A DNA stretch of 41,997 nt from Pseudomonas sp. CROZ-RG-20F-R04-15 (GCF_022662375.1 NZ_JAKNQL010000036.1:1-41997); one strand, 5' to 3'. Counted from the first letter of the stretch, positions 17,877 to 27,998 are shown. The notes: generated by a model from the letters alone, not told the origin. Numbers and translations are program-made.

Positions 17877-17941
17877 CTACGCCGCACTAAAGAACTTATG
17901 CGGATCAATCACAAACTTCTTCGGCACGCCCGCATCGAACT
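17877..17941 (-). pseudogene. Remnant: duplicated 3' end of fdhA
   Basis: On the minus strand this encodes FDAGVPKKFVIDPHKFFSAA and a TAG stop, matching the C-terminus of FdhA (FDAGVPKKFVIDPHKLFSAA). The DNA at 17881-17941 equals 18687-18747 with one mismatch in 61 bases by hand count, 806 bp apart in the same orientation. Homology stops abruptly at 17942. No start or catalytic part is present, so it is a fragment bordering the cassette. Confidence 0.88.
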
Positions 17942-18033
17942 TCCCACAGGACCTCACCCCCCCGAAACAACCAAAGGCTGCAGTTTTTTAGGTCATTAAT
18001 TGCTTGTCGTGAAACTCAATATTTCAAAAAGAA

Positions 18034-18065
18034 CTAGACACCTGTCAGATCTGACAGGTGTCTAG
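18034..18065. promoter_or_regulatory. 32-bp perfect palindrome
   Basis: CTAGACACCTGTCAGA is followed immediately by its exact reverse complement. There is no T run after it, so a terminator is less likely. It lies about 85 bp before the orphan 61-aa gene and could be an operator for a dimeric or tetrameric regulator, or a recombination site. The gap 17942-18151 holds nothing else that I can name. Confidence 0.75.
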
Positions 18066-18151
18066 CGATCAGGGCTGGAATAGGCTGCTGGTGTGTCAAT
18101 TGTTCGAAGAAGCGAGGTGCAATTAACGGTCATTCAACGGGAGATACAGTG

Positions 18152-18337
18152 ATGGAGAAGCAATGCAGTCCGCGCGATCAACTGCTCGAATCAGATGTCC
18201 CGCCGATCATCTTTTGCATCAGCCCGGACGATCCGATCATCAAATACATCAAAGCGGGGCAGAAGGTTACTTATGACCTTGTGCCCGGTGATAACGGAAA
18301 AAACTACGCGATAAACATTCAAATCGAAGACGAATGA
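18152..18337 (+). CDS. Orphan 61-aa protein with cold-shock-like C-terminal half
   Basis: The ATG at 18152 follows GGGAGAT at good spacing, and a GTG one codon earlier is in frame. The 61-aa product (MEKQCSPRDQLLESDV...) is not one I recognise. Its tail, YIKAGQKVTYDLVPGDNGKNYAINIQIEDE, has the spacing of the last two strands of a cold-shock domain (compare SLKEGQTVTFIAAKGQKGMQAEEVKVV in the next gene). The RNA-binding RNP motifs are absent. Codons are more AT-rich than neighbouring genes, consistent with transfer. It lies 69 bp before the cold-shock gene, same strand. Confidence 0.65.
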   Translation: MEKQCSPRDQLLESDVPPIIFCISPDDPIIKYIKAGQKVTYDLVPGDNGKNYAINIQIEDE

Positions 18338-18406
18338 CAGGCTGAAAAATCAATACGGCAACATGTGTGAAATGAAGTTCTTCATAAATAAACAGGAAGC
18401 GCAGAA

Positions 18407-18625
18407 ATGGCACAACCACCAAGAATAACCGGCACGGTTAAATGGTTTAACGACGAAAAAGGCTTCGGCTTTATTACGCCTGAGGGCGGAGGCGATGATC
18501 TTTTCGTCCACTTCAAAGCCATCCAATCGGACGGATTCAAGAGCTTGAAAGAAGGTCAGACTGTTACTTTCATTGCTGCAAAAGGACAGAAGGGAATGCA
18601 AGCGGAAGAAGTTAAGGTCGTATAG
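18407..18625 (+). CDS. CspA-family cold shock protein
   Basis: This 72-aa single cold-shock domain protein starts TGTVKWFNDEKGFGFITPEGGGDDLFVHF, containing RNP1 (KGFGFI) and RNP2 (LFVHF), and ends LKEGQTVTFIAAKGQKGMQAEEVKVV. It binds single-stranded nucleic acid and should act as an RNA chaperone. CAGGAAG precedes the ATG. It lies inside the cassette between the two fdhA ends, convergent with fdhA, and shares a bidirectional-looking hairpin at 18639-18665. It could be a cold-inducible copy or a constitutive paralogue; pseudomonads have several. Confidence 0.95.
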   Translation: MAQPPRITGTVKWFNDEKGFGFITPEGGGDDLFVHFKAIQSDGFKSLKEGQTVTFIAAKGQKGMQAEEVKVV

Positions 18626-18638
18626 AAAACGGCTCGAT

Positions 18639-18665
18639 AAAAAACGGCGCCTGGATGGCGCCGTT
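18639..18665 (-). terminator. Intrinsic terminator of fdhA
   Basis: On the minus strand, a 7-bp GC-rich stem CGGCGCC/GGCGCCG with a 5-nt loop is followed by six T. It may also serve the convergent cold-shock gene, though its plus-strand tail is poor in T. Confidence 0.85.
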
Positions 18666-18682
18666 CTCGTACTGCGCAAATG

Positions 18683-19882
18683 TTATGCCGCACTAAACAA
18701 CTTATGCGGATCAATCACAAACTTCTTCGGCACGCCCGCATCGAACTCGCCGTAACCTTCCGGCGCCTGATCGAGGCTGATCACCTGCACGCCCACCACT
18801 TCGGCAATGTTGATGCGATCCCACATGATCGCCTGCATCAGTTGGCGGTTGTACTTCATCACCGGGGTCTGGCCGGTGTGGAAGCTGTGCGACTTGGCCC
18901 AGCCCAGACCGAAGCGGATGCTCAGGCTGCCCATTTTTGCGGCAGCGTCTACGGCACCCGGATCTTCGGTGACGTACAGGCCCGGGATACCGATCTTGCC
19001 GGCAACACGCACCACGCCCATCAACGAGTTGAGTACGGTGGCCGGGGCTTCCGATTTGGCACCGTCATGGCCGTGACCGCGGGCTTCGAAACCGACGCAG
19101 TCCACCGCGCAGTCGACCTCCGGTTCGCCCAACAGCGCGGCGATTTGTTCGTGCAGTGGCGCGTCCTTCGACAAGTCGACGATCTCAAAACCCTGGGCCT
19201 TGGCGTGGGCCAGGCGGATGGTGTTGACGTCGCCGATGATCACCACCGCAGCACCGAGCAGACGCGCAGAAGCGGCAGCCGCCAGCCCGACCGGGCCAGC
19301 GCCGGCAATGTAAACGGTGCTGCCCGGACCAACGCCCGCAGTGACCGCGCCGTGGTAACCGGTCGGGAGAATGTCGGAGAGGCAAGTCAGGTCGCGGATT
19401 TTCTCCATGGCCTTATCGCGGTCCGGCAGTTTCAGCAGGTTGAAGTCGGCGTATGGCACCAGCACGTACTCGGCCTGGCCACCGGTCCAGTCGCCCATGT
19501 CGACGTAGCCGTATGCGCCGCCGGCACGGGCCGGGTTGACGGTCAGGCAGACGCCAGTGTGTTGCTCTTTGCAGGAACGGCAGCGTCCGCAAGCGACGTT
19601 GAACGGTACGGAGACCAGGTCGCCGATTTTCAGGTTTTCGACGTCGGAGCCTTTCTCGATCACCTCACCGGTGATCTCATGGCCCAGCACCAGACCGGTC
19701 TGCGCCGTGGTACGGCCGCGCACCATGTGCTGGTCGGAGCCGCAGATGTTGGTGGAAACCACTTTGAGAATGACCCCGTGCTCGATCTTGCGACCGCGCG
19801 GGTCCTGCATTTTCGGATAGTCGATTTTCTGTACTTCGACCTTGCCAGCGCCGAGATACACCACACCACGATTGCCAGACAT
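18683..19882 (-). CDS. fdhA: Glutathione-independent formaldehyde dehydrogenase
   Basis: This 399-aa zinc- and NAD-dependent dehydrogenase of the medium-chain family oxidises formaldehyde to formate without glutathione. Catalytic zinc ligands are C47 (NICGSD) and H68-E69 (GHE); the structural zinc Cys are C98, C101, C104 and C112. The Rossmann motif is AGAGPVGLAAAASARLLGA. GAGGTG precedes the ATG. As the last gene of the sox cluster it would detoxify formaldehyde released by demethylation of sarcosine and related amines. A REPIN fills the 203-bp gap after purU. Its 3' end is duplicated at 17877-17941. Confidence 0.96.
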   Translation of the reverse strand: MSGNRGVVYLGAGKVEVQKIDYPKMQDPRGRKIEHGVILKVVSTNICGSDQHMVRGRTTAQTGLVLGHEITGEVIEKGSDVENLKIGDLVSVPFNVACGRCRSCKEQHTGVCLTVNPARAGGAYGYVDMGDWTGGQAEYVLVPYADFNLLKLPDRDKAMEKIRDLTCLSDILPTGYHGAVTAGVGPGSTVYIAGAGPVGLAAAASARLLGAAVVIIGDVNTIRLAHAKAQGFEIVDLSKDAPLHEQIAALLGEPEVDCAVDCVGFEARGHGHDGAKSEAPATVLNSLMGVVRVAGKIGIPGLYVTEDPGAVDAAAKMGSLSIRFGLGWAKSHSFHTGQTPVMKYNRQLMQAIMWDRINIAEVVGVQVISLDQAPEGYGEFDAGVPKKFVIDPHKLFSAA

Positions 19883-19987
19883 GCTTTCACCTCGCTGTTG
19901 TTTTTATGGAACCGCGTTGCCCAGGCAGGCAGCGCGTTGAGTGCTCGGGTATTGCTTGTTGGTTTTGCGTTGTCAGTTATGGCCCCT

Positions 19988-20078
19988 TCGCGAGCAGGCT
20001 CGCTCCCACAGTTGATCTTTGGTGTGACAGAGACCTGTGTTTCAACACAAATCCCTGTGGGAGCGAGCCTGCTCGCGA
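19988..20078. repeat. REPIN between purU and fdhA
   Basis: Two inverted REP arms with a spacer of about 50 bp lie within the sox-linked operon gap. Confidence 0.9.
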
Positions 20079-20085
20079 AAGCGAT

Positions 20086-20943
20086 CTAAAGAACGACGGT
20101 TCTATTGGCGTTCAAAAACACCCGTCTCTCGATGTGATACCCAACAGCCCGCGCCAACGTCAGACCTTCGATATCCCGCCCCTTGGCAATCAGATCCTCA
20201 GGGTAATGACTGTGATCCACCGCCTCGACGCCTTGGGCAATGATCGGCCCTTCGTCGAGATCGTTATTGATGTAATGCGCCGTCGCGCCAACCAGTTTCA
20301 CGCCCTTGTTGTAGGCCTGGTGATACGGCTTGGCGCCCTTGAAGCCCGGCAACAACGAGTGATGAATGTTGATCGCCTTGCCATCGAGCTTGCGGCACAG
20401 CTCCGGTGACAACACCTGCATGTAGCGGGCGAGGATCACCAGTTCGGCGCCGGACTCTTCGATCACCTGCCACACCTGACGCTCCTGCGACGGTTTGTCG
20501 TTGGGGTCGAGGGGGAAATGGTAGTAGGGAATCTGGTGCCAGTCGGCCAGCGGTTTCAGATCCGGGTGATTGGAGACTACCGCCGCCACGTCCATCGACA
20601 ACTGGCCAATGCGCTGGCGGTAGAGCAAGTCGTTGAGGCAGTGATCGGCCTTGGAAACCATGATCACCACTTTTGGCCGGTAGTTCGGCGCGGTCAGTTC
20701 GAAGATCATGCCGAAGGCCTGACCGCGTTCGGCGAGGCCTGCGCGGAAGGATTGCTCGTCGAAACCGTCGGGCTGACGAAATTCCACGCGAATGAAAAAG
20801 CGCCCGGAGAGGCGGTCATCGAACGAATGGTGCTCAGTGACGTAGCAACCCTGTTCGAACAGAAAACGCGTGACCGCGTCCACCGTGCCGAGGACGCTGG
20901 GGCAGTCGGCGGTCAGAATCCATGTGTCTGGGGCGCGGCTCAT
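20086..20943 (-). CDS. purU: Formyltetrahydrofolate deformylase
   Basis: This 285-aa protein has an N-terminal ACT domain (about 5-85, WILTADCPSVLGTVDAVTRFLFEQGCYVTEHHSF) and a formyltransferase-fold domain with the catalytic stretch NIHHSLLPGFKGAKPYHQAY and Asp in HYINNDLDEGPIIAQ. It hydrolyses 10-formyl-THF to formate and THF, recycling the cofactor charged by sarcosine oxidase. AGGAG precedes the ATG. It lies between soxG and fdhA, as in other pseudomonads. Confidence 0.96.
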   Translation of the reverse strand: MSRAPDTWILTADCPSVLGTVDAVTRFLFEQGCYVTEHHSFDDRLSGRFFIRVEFRQPDGFDEQSFRAGLAERGQAFGMIFELTAPNYRPKVVIMVSKADHCLNDLLYRQRIGQLSMDVAAVVSNHPDLKPLADWHQIPYYHFPLDPNDKPSQERQVWQVIEESGAELVILARYMQVLSPELCRKLDGKAINIHHSLLPGFKGAKPYHQAYNKGVKLVGATAHYINNDLDEGPIIAQGVEAVDHSHYPEDLIAKGRDIEGLTLARAVGYHIERRVFLNANRTVVL

Positions 20944-20990
20944 GGTGCGGTGACTCCTGTTCTTTGTGCGGGGTGTCAGGGGGATTTTTT

Positions 20991-21152
20991 CCCCTCACCC
21001 TAGCCCTCTCCCGGAGGTAGAGGGGACTGACCGAGGTGTTGTTTCGAGCTATGCCGACCTGAAATATCACGGGTGAATATAGATCACAACAACACCCGAG
21101 ATCGGCTCCCTTTCCCCCTCTCCCCCCTGGGGGAGAGGGCTGGGGTGAGGGG
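20991..21152. repeat. Family C palindromic repeat between soxG and purU
   Basis: It begins CCCCTCACCCTAGCCCTCTC and ends GGGGGAGAGGGCTGGGGTGA; the interior is more diverged than in the other copies. It occupies most of the soxG-purU gap. Confidence 0.78.
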
Positions 21153-21169
21153 GTGGCTCTTGATCTTTG

Positions 21170-21802
21170 TCAGGCCTGAACGCTCAACCCGTACTCAGCC
21201 GAAGCATCCTGCAACCACAACCACCAGTAATCCGAAAAGCTGCGACGGATCAACAATTCCCAAGTGTCCTCCGCCGTATGCCGAATCATCAGCTGCGACT
21301 TGGCGAACACCGTGCCGACGGCTTTACCCACCGGAAAACTGTTCGGGTGCACGTCATAGCTGGTCGACTTCATCAGCACCTGACGCACGTTCGGCCCGCT
21401 CAGCTCGAGCACTTGCTGGCCGCCGCTGACGTTGACGATCGCGATGTGCAGATCGCCCAGCGCTTCACGCAGTTTCTGTTCGGCGGCGAATTCTTCACCG
21501 CTCGGCACGATCAGCAGCCACTCGTCCGGGCCCATCCATTGCAGGCTGGTTTCGCCTTTGACGATGACGCTCAGCGCGCCAGGCAGTTCGATGCCCAGGC
21601 CCTTGTGCACACCGGCGGCGAACGCGGCATCGTGGCCATCGCCACGGATAGTCAGATGGCCGAGGAGTTTCTTTTCCCGCACGATCACGCCGGCGTTCTT
21701 GCGGCCCTTGCCGACCAGGCTGGCGAGGTCGGCATGGTGCAGCGACGACTCGGCACGGGCCCCGGTGGTCGGGCGTTGTTGATAAACATTGGCTGTGGTC
21801 AT
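21170..21802 (-). CDS. soxG: Sarcosine oxidase gamma subunit
   Basis: This 210-aa subunit of heterotetrameric sarcosine oxidase has the GcvT-like gamma fold (SLQWMGPDEWLLIVPSGEE, VNVSGGQQVLELSGPNVRQVLMKSTSYDVHPNSFPVGKAVGT). AGGAAGGTGC lies just before the ATG at 21802; an upstream in-frame start at 21835 falls in the repeat and is unlikely. It follows soxA after a 132-bp gap holding a family B repeat. It is structural, supporting the alpha-beta-delta complex. Confidence 0.95.
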   Translation of the reverse strand: MTTANVYQQRPTTGARAESSLHHADLASLVGKGRKNAGVIVREKKLLGHLTIRGDGHDAAFAAGVHKGLGIELPGALSVIVKGETSLQWMGPDEWLLIVPSGEEFAAEQKLREALGDLHIAIVNVSGGQQVLELSGPNVRQVLMKSTSYDVHPNSFPVGKAVGTVFAKSQLMIRHTAEDTWELLIRRSFSDYWWLWLQDASAEYGLSVQA

Positions 21803-21823
21803 AAAGCACCTTCCTGAATTCTT

Positions 21824-21930
21824 GATCGTTCCCACGCTCTGCGTGGGAATGCCGCCATGGACGCTATGCGTCCGCTCTTGGGACGCAGAGCGTCCCGGGA
21901 TGCATTCCCACGCAGAGCGTGGGAACGATC
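21824..21930. repeat. Family B palindromic repeat between soxA and soxG
   Basis: A 107-bp imperfect inverted repeat begins GATCGTTCCCACGCTCTGCG. It lies inside the soxBDAG coding series and may modulate the soxG level or stabilise the upstream message. Confidence 0.9.
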
Positions 21931-21934
21931 AGTG

Positions 21935-24900
21935 TCAAATGTTCTGGCGATCCCCCTTCGGATCGAAGAACACCGAAGAAACAATCTCCGCCTCGATCAC
22001 GCTGCCATCGGCCAGCGGTGCAAACACCCGCTCGCCGAGGCGCTTCAGACCGCCCTTGACCACGCCCATGGCAAACGAATAACCGAGGGAGTTGTGTGCG
22101 TAGCTGGAGGTCACGTGGCCGACCATGGTCATCGGAATGGTCTGCTTGGTGTTGAACACCAGTTGCGCACCTTCCGGCAGCCACACGTTCGGATCGATCG
22201 GCTTCAGACCGACCAGTTGCTTGCGCTGATCCTTCACGCAGTCTTCACGGTTCATCCCACGCTGACCGATCCACGAGAACGGTTTGGTGCGACCGACGCA
22301 CCAGCCCATGTTCAGGTCGTCCGGAGTCATCGAGCCGTCCGTATCCTGACCGACAATGATGAAACCCTTCTCGGCACGCAGGACGTGCATGGTTTCAGTG
22401 CCGTATGGGGTCAGGTTGTACTGTTTGCCCGCCTCGACGATTTTCTCCAGCACGCCCATCGCATAGTCGGCCTGCACGTTGACTTCGTACGACAGCTCAC
22501 CGGTGAACGAGATGCGGAACACCCGCGCCGGCACGCCTCCGACCAGACCTTCTTTCCAGGTCATGAACGGGAACGCTTCGTTGCTCAAATCAATGTCAGT
22601 CACAGCACTGAGCAGCTTGCGGCTGTTCGGCCCGGACAGGGTCATGGTCGCCCAGTGGTCGGTGACGGAGGTGAAGTAGACCTTCATGTCCGGCCATTCG
22701 GTCTGGTGGTACAGCTCCAGCCACTGCAGCACGCGCGCCGCGCCGCCGGTGGTGGTGGTCATGACGAAATGGTTGTCCGCCAGGCATGCCGTGACACCGT
22801 CGTCGAAGACCATGCCATCTTCTTTGCACATCAAACCGTAGCGGGCCTTGCCCACGTCGAGCTTGGTCCAGGCGTTGGTGTATACGCGGTTGAGGAACTC
22901 GCGGGCATCCGGGCCTTGAATGTCGATCTTGCCGAGGGTCGAGGCGTCGAGCAGGCCGACGCTGTCGCGCACGGCTTTGCATTCGCGCTTCACCGCGGCA
23001 TGCAGGTCTTCGCCGTTTTTCGGGAAGTACCAAGGACGTTTCCACTGACCGACGTCTTCAAACTCGGCGCCGTTCTTCACATGCCAGGCATGCAGTGCGG
23101 TGTGACGCACCGGCTCGAAGATGTGCCCACAGTGACGACCGGCCACGGCGCCGAAAGTCACCGGCGTGTAGTTCGGACGGAACATCGTGGTGCCCATCTG
23201 CGGGATGGTCACGTTCAGCGAGCGGGCCGCGATGGCCAGACCGTTGACGTTGCCGAGCTTGCCCTGATCAGTGCCGAAGCCCAGCGCGGTGTAGCGTTTG
23301 ACGTGCTCGACCGACTCGAAACCTTCGCGGGTGGCCAGTTCGATGGCGGCGGCAGTCACGTCGTTTTGCAGGTCGACGAATTGCTTCGGCGCCCGTGCGG
23401 TGTTCTTTTCATGCGGCACCTGGAACAGCGCCAGCGTCGGTTCTTCGTGACGGCTCAGGGCTTTCGGCAGCACGCCTTCGACGGTCTGGAAACCGGCTTC
23501 AGCGGCAGCGCGCACGCCACCTTCAAAACCATCAGCCAGCGAATCACCGAGACCGTAAACACCGTTGATACCACCGACGCACACGCGTTTCTGCGGTGCT
23601 TCGCCCGGTACGAAACCGAGGATGTCTTCGCGCCAGGTCGGCTTGCCACCGAGGTGCGAAGCCAAGTGGACAACCGGGCTGTAACCACCGGAACTGGCGA
23701 TCACGTCGCAATCGAGCCATTCGCCAGGACTGGTCACCGAATGGGCTTTGACATCAATCGCGGCAACGCGAGCAGCGGTGACGCGCTTGCTGCCACGGGC
23801 TTCAATCACAGCGCTGCCAGTGAGAATCCGGATGCCTTTGGCGCGGGCTTCTTCGACCAATGCACCACGCGGATTGCTACGGGCATCGGCAATGGCGACT
23901 ACTTGCAGACTGGCGTCGAGCCAATCCAGAGCAACGCGGTAGGCGTGATCGTTGTTGGTCGACAGCACCAGCTTCTTGCCCGGTGCTACGCCGTAGCGGC
24001 GCACGTAAGTCGACACCGCACCGGCAAGCATGTTGCCCGGCACATCGTTGTTGCCGTAGACCAGTGGACGCTCGCAAGCACCGGTCGCCAGCACGACACG
24101 CTTGGCGCGGACCCGGTGAATACGCTGACGCACCTGACCGATGGGCGCACGGTCGCCGAGGTGATCGGTGAGGCGTTCGTGAATGGTCAGGAAGTTGTGG
24201 TCGTGGTAACCGTTGACCGTGGCGCGCGGCAACAGCAGCACGTCCGGGGTGTTCTTCAGTTCAGTGATGACGCTGGCGACCCAGTCCATCGCCGGTTTGC
24301 CATCGAGGCTTTCGCGCGAGTCGAGCAGGCTGCCACCGAACTCTTCCTGCTCATCGGCAAGAATCACTCGGGCACCGCTGCGCGCAGCGGCCAGGGCAGC
24401 GGCGAGACCGGCCGGGCCAGCGCCGACGATCAGTACGTCGCAGTGCTGGTTCATGTAGTCGTAGGTGTCCGGATCGACTTCGGTCGGCGAACGGCCAAGA
24501 CCGGCGGCCTTGCGAATGTACTTCTCGTAGGTCATCCAGAACGATTGCGGGTACATGAAGGTTTTGTAGTAGAAACCCGGCGGCATCAGCTTGCCGCCGA
24601 CCTTGCCGAGAATGCCCATCATGTCGTTGTTGACGCTCGGCCAGCCGTTGGTGCTGGTCGCGACCAGACCTTGATACAGCGCCTGTTGCGTGGCGCGCAC
24701 GTTGGGGATCTGCGTAGCTTCGGTCGCGCCGATCTGCAGCACCGCGTTCGGCTCTTCGGCACCGGCGGCGAAAATCCCGCGAGGACGCGAGTACTTGAAG
24801 CTGCGGCCAATGATATCGACGCCGTTGGCGATCAGCGCGGCGGCCAACGAGTCACCCTCGAAGCCTTTGTAGCTCTGACCGTTGAAAGTGAAGCTCAGCA

Positions 24901-24952
24901 CTTTGTTGCGGTCGATCCGTCCACCGTTGGACAGGCGATTGGTCTGGCTCAT
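21935..24952 (-). CDS. soxA: Sarcosine oxidase alpha subunit
   Basis: This 1005-aa subunit has an N-terminal ferredoxin-like region (about 15-110; SFTFNGQSYKGFEGDSLAAAL), a dinucleotide-binding domain with GAGPAG at 177-182, and a C-terminal aminomethyltransferase-like folate domain (from about 600; TTTTGGAARVLQWLELYHQTEWP, FMTWKEGLVGGVPARVFRISFTGELSYEVNV). It binds NAD and tetrahydrofolate and captures the one-carbon unit as 5,10-methylene-THF. GGGAGAGAAGGT precedes the ATG, which overlaps the soxD stop by 4 bp. Confidence 0.97.
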   Translation of the reverse strand: MSQTNRLSNGGRIDRNKVLSFTFNGQSYKGFEGDSLAAALIANGVDIIGRSFKYSRPRGIFAAGAEEPNAVLQIGATEATQIPNVRATQQALYQGLVATSTNGWPSVNNDMMGILGKVGGKLMPPGFYYKTFMYPQSFWMTYEKYIRKAAGLGRSPTEVDPDTYDYMNQHCDVLIVGAGPAGLAAALAAARSGARVILADEQEEFGGSLLDSRESLDGKPAMDWVASVITELKNTPDVLLLPRATVNGYHDHNFLTIHERLTDHLGDRAPIGQVRQRIHRVRAKRVVLATGACERPLVYGNNDVPGNMLAGAVSTYVRRYGVAPGKKLVLSTNNDHAYRVALDWLDASLQVVAIADARSNPRGALVEEARAKGIRILTGSAVIEARGSKRVTAARVAAIDVKAHSVTSPGEWLDCDVIASSGGYSPVVHLASHLGGKPTWREDILGFVPGEAPQKRVCVGGINGVYGLGDSLADGFEGGVRAAAEAGFQTVEGVLPKALSRHEEPTLALFQVPHEKNTARAPKQFVDLQNDVTAAAIELATREGFESVEHVKRYTALGFGTDQGKLGNVNGLAIAARSLNVTIPQMGTTMFRPNYTPVTFGAVAGRHCGHIFEPVRHTALHAWHVKNGAEFEDVGQWKRPWYFPKNGEDLHAAVKRECKAVRDSVGLLDASTLGKIDIQGPDAREFLNRVYTNAWTKLDVGKARYGLMCKEDGMVFDDGVTACLADNHFVMTTTTGGAARVLQWLELYHQTEWPDMKVYFTSVTDHWATMTLSGPNSRKLLSAVTDIDLSNEAFPFMTWKEGLVGGVPARVFRISFTGELSYEVNVQADYAMGVLEKIVEAGKQYNLTPYGTETMHVLRAEKGFIIVGQDTDGSMTPDDLNMGWCVGRTKPFSWIGQRGMNREDCVKDQRKQLVGLKPIDPNVWLPEGAQLVFNTKQTIPMTMVGHVTSSYAHNSLGYSFAMGVVKGGLKRLGERVFAPLADGSVIEAEIVSSVFFDPKGDRQNI

Positions 24953-25278
24953 ACCTTCTCTCCCAGCGCCGTCGTGGCTGTTTTCGCCGTATCAGCCTTG
25001 TCGGTGAATTGCGGCTTGGTGCCGATCTTGTAGGTCTCGAGAATCTCGTAGGTCACGGTGTCGCGGGTGACGTTGAAGTACTGGCGGCAACCGGCGACGT
25101 GATCCCACAGTTCGTGGTGCAGTCCGCGCGGGTTATCGCGGAAGAACATGTAGTCGCCCCACTCCTCGTCGGTGCAGGCGCCTGGATCGAGCGGGCGCGG
25201 AATGTGCGCCTGACCGGATGCGTGGAATTCCTCTTCGGAGCGCAGTTCGCCGCAGTGAGGACAGAAGATATGCAACAT
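24949..25278 (-). CDS. soxD: Sarcosine oxidase delta subunit
   Basis: This 109-aa small subunit has zinc-ligand-type residues C6 and C9 (CPHCGE), H60 and C64 (DHVAGCRQYF). It bridges the alpha and beta subunits. It lies 14 bp after soxB and overlaps soxA by 4 bp, so the three are tightly coupled. Confidence 0.95.
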   Translation of the reverse strand: MLHIFCPHCGELRSEEEFHASGQAHIPRPLDPGACTDEEWGDYMFFRDNPRGLHHELWDHVAGCRQYFNVTRDTVTYEILETYKIGTKPQFTDKADTAKTATTALGEKV

Positions 25279-25292
25279 GGGGATTTCTCCTG

Positions 25293-26543
25293 TTAGTGGG
25301 CAACCGCAGCAGCGCCGTGTTCATCGATCAACGCACCGTTGTGGAAACGGTCGATGGAGAAAGGTGCGGCCAACGGGTGCATTTCACCCTTGGCCAGACT
25401 CGCGGCAAACACGTTGCCCGAGCCAGGAGTCGCTTTGAAACCACCGGTGCCCCAACCGCAGTTGAAGAACATGTTCGGCACCGGGGTTTTCGAAATGATC
25501 GGGCACGCATCCGGCGTGGTGTCGACGATGCCGCCCCACTGGCGGTTCATGCGTACGCGCGACAACACCGGGAACATCTCGACGATGGCTTGAATCGTGT
25601 GTTCGATCACCGGGTACGAACCGCGCTGGCCGTAGCCGTTGTAGCCGTCGATACCGGCGCCGATCACCAGGTCGCCCTTGTCGGACTGGCTGATGTAACC
25701 GTGTACGGCGTTGGACATGATCACGCTGTCGATAATCGGCTTGATCGGCTCGGACACCAGCGCTTGCAGCGGATGGGATTCGATCGGCAGACGGAAACCA
25801 GCGAGTTTGGCCATGTGCCCGGAGTTACCGGCCGTGACCACGCCGACGCGCTTGGCGCCGATAAAGCCTTTATTGGTTTCAACACCGATGCACACGCCGT
25901 TTTCCTTGCGGAAACCGATCACTTCGGTCTGCTGGATCAAGTCCACGCCGAGGGCGTCGGCGGCACGGGCAAAGCCCCACGCCACGGCATCGTGACGGGC
26001 GACGCCGCCGCGACGTTGAACGGTCGCGCCCAACACTGGGTAGCGGGTGTTTTTCGAGCAGTCGAGGTACGGAATCTCGTCAGCCACTTGCTGGGCGTTG
26101 AGCAGTTCGCCATCGACGCCGTTGAGGCGGTTGGCGCTGACCCGACGCTCGGAATCACGGATGTCCTGCAGGGTGTGGCACAGGTTGTAGACGCCACGCT
26201 GGGAGAACATCACGTTGTAGTTGAGGTCCTGCGACAGGCCTTCCCACAATTTCATCGCGTGTTCGTAGAGGTGCGCCGACTCGTCCCACAGGTAGTTGGA
26301 GCGAACGATGGTGGTGTTGCGCGCGGTGTTACCGCCGCCCAGCCAGCCTTTCTCGACCACGGCGACGTTGGTGATGCCGTGTTCTTTCGCCAGATAGTAG
26401 GCAGTCGCCAGACCGTGCCCGCCGCCGCCGACGATGACCACGTCGTAGACTTTCTTCGGCGTTGGCGTGCGCCACATGCGCTGCCAGTTTTCGTGGTGGC
26501 TGAGGGAGTGTTTGAAGAGGCCGAAGCCCGAATAGCGTTGCAT
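25293..26543 (-). CDS. soxB: Sarcosine oxidase beta subunit
   Basis: This 416-aa flavoprotein subunit carries the DAO-fold FAD site (VVIVGGGGHGLATAYYLA, GGGGHG at 39-44) and is where sarcosine is oxidised; the family also binds FMN covalently at the alpha-beta interface. The C-terminal GWGTGGFKATPGSG closes the flavin domain. It lies 20 bp downstream of glyA in the operon glyA-soxB-soxD-soxA-soxG. Confidence 0.97.
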   Translation of the reverse strand: MQRYSGFGLFKHSLSHHENWQRMWRTPTPKKVYDVVIVGGGGHGLATAYYLAKEHGITNVAVVEKGWLGGGNTARNTTIVRSNYLWDESAHLYEHAMKLWEGLSQDLNYNVMFSQRGVYNLCHTLQDIRDSERRVSANRLNGVDGELLNAQQVADEIPYLDCSKNTRYPVLGATVQRRGGVARHDAVAWGFARAADALGVDLIQQTEVIGFRKENGVCIGVETNKGFIGAKRVGVVTAGNSGHMAKLAGFRLPIESHPLQALVSEPIKPIIDSVIMSNAVHGYISQSDKGDLVIGAGIDGYNGYGQRGSYPVIEHTIQAIVEMFPVLSRVRMNRQWGGIVDTTPDACPIISKTPVPNMFFNCGWGTGGFKATPGSGNVFAASLAKGEMHPLAAPFSIDRFHNGALIDEHGAAAVAH

Positions 26544-26563
26544 AGTCAGTTACTCCAGAACAC

Positions 26564-27817
<1,254 letters not shown>

Positions 27818-27998
27818 CGCGTCTCTCCCAGCGGCATCTGTGCGCCATTCGTCTCGGTAAGGCACTGGCAATGAAGGCAGTGCCCTTTGATGCCGATGGT
27901 ATGACCGGCGCAGACAGCTCAAATGCCTGCGCGCGCCACGCAAAGGTGCGTTTACGACATGCCTGGAAATGGCTTATTCGAAACGCCGTAGATCCCCT

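Noticed and set aside
21857..25033. A 1058-aa plus-strand frame opposite soxA
   Set aside because: The minus strand carries unmistakable SoxA and SoxD; the plus frame is an antisense shadow rich in His, Arg and Val.
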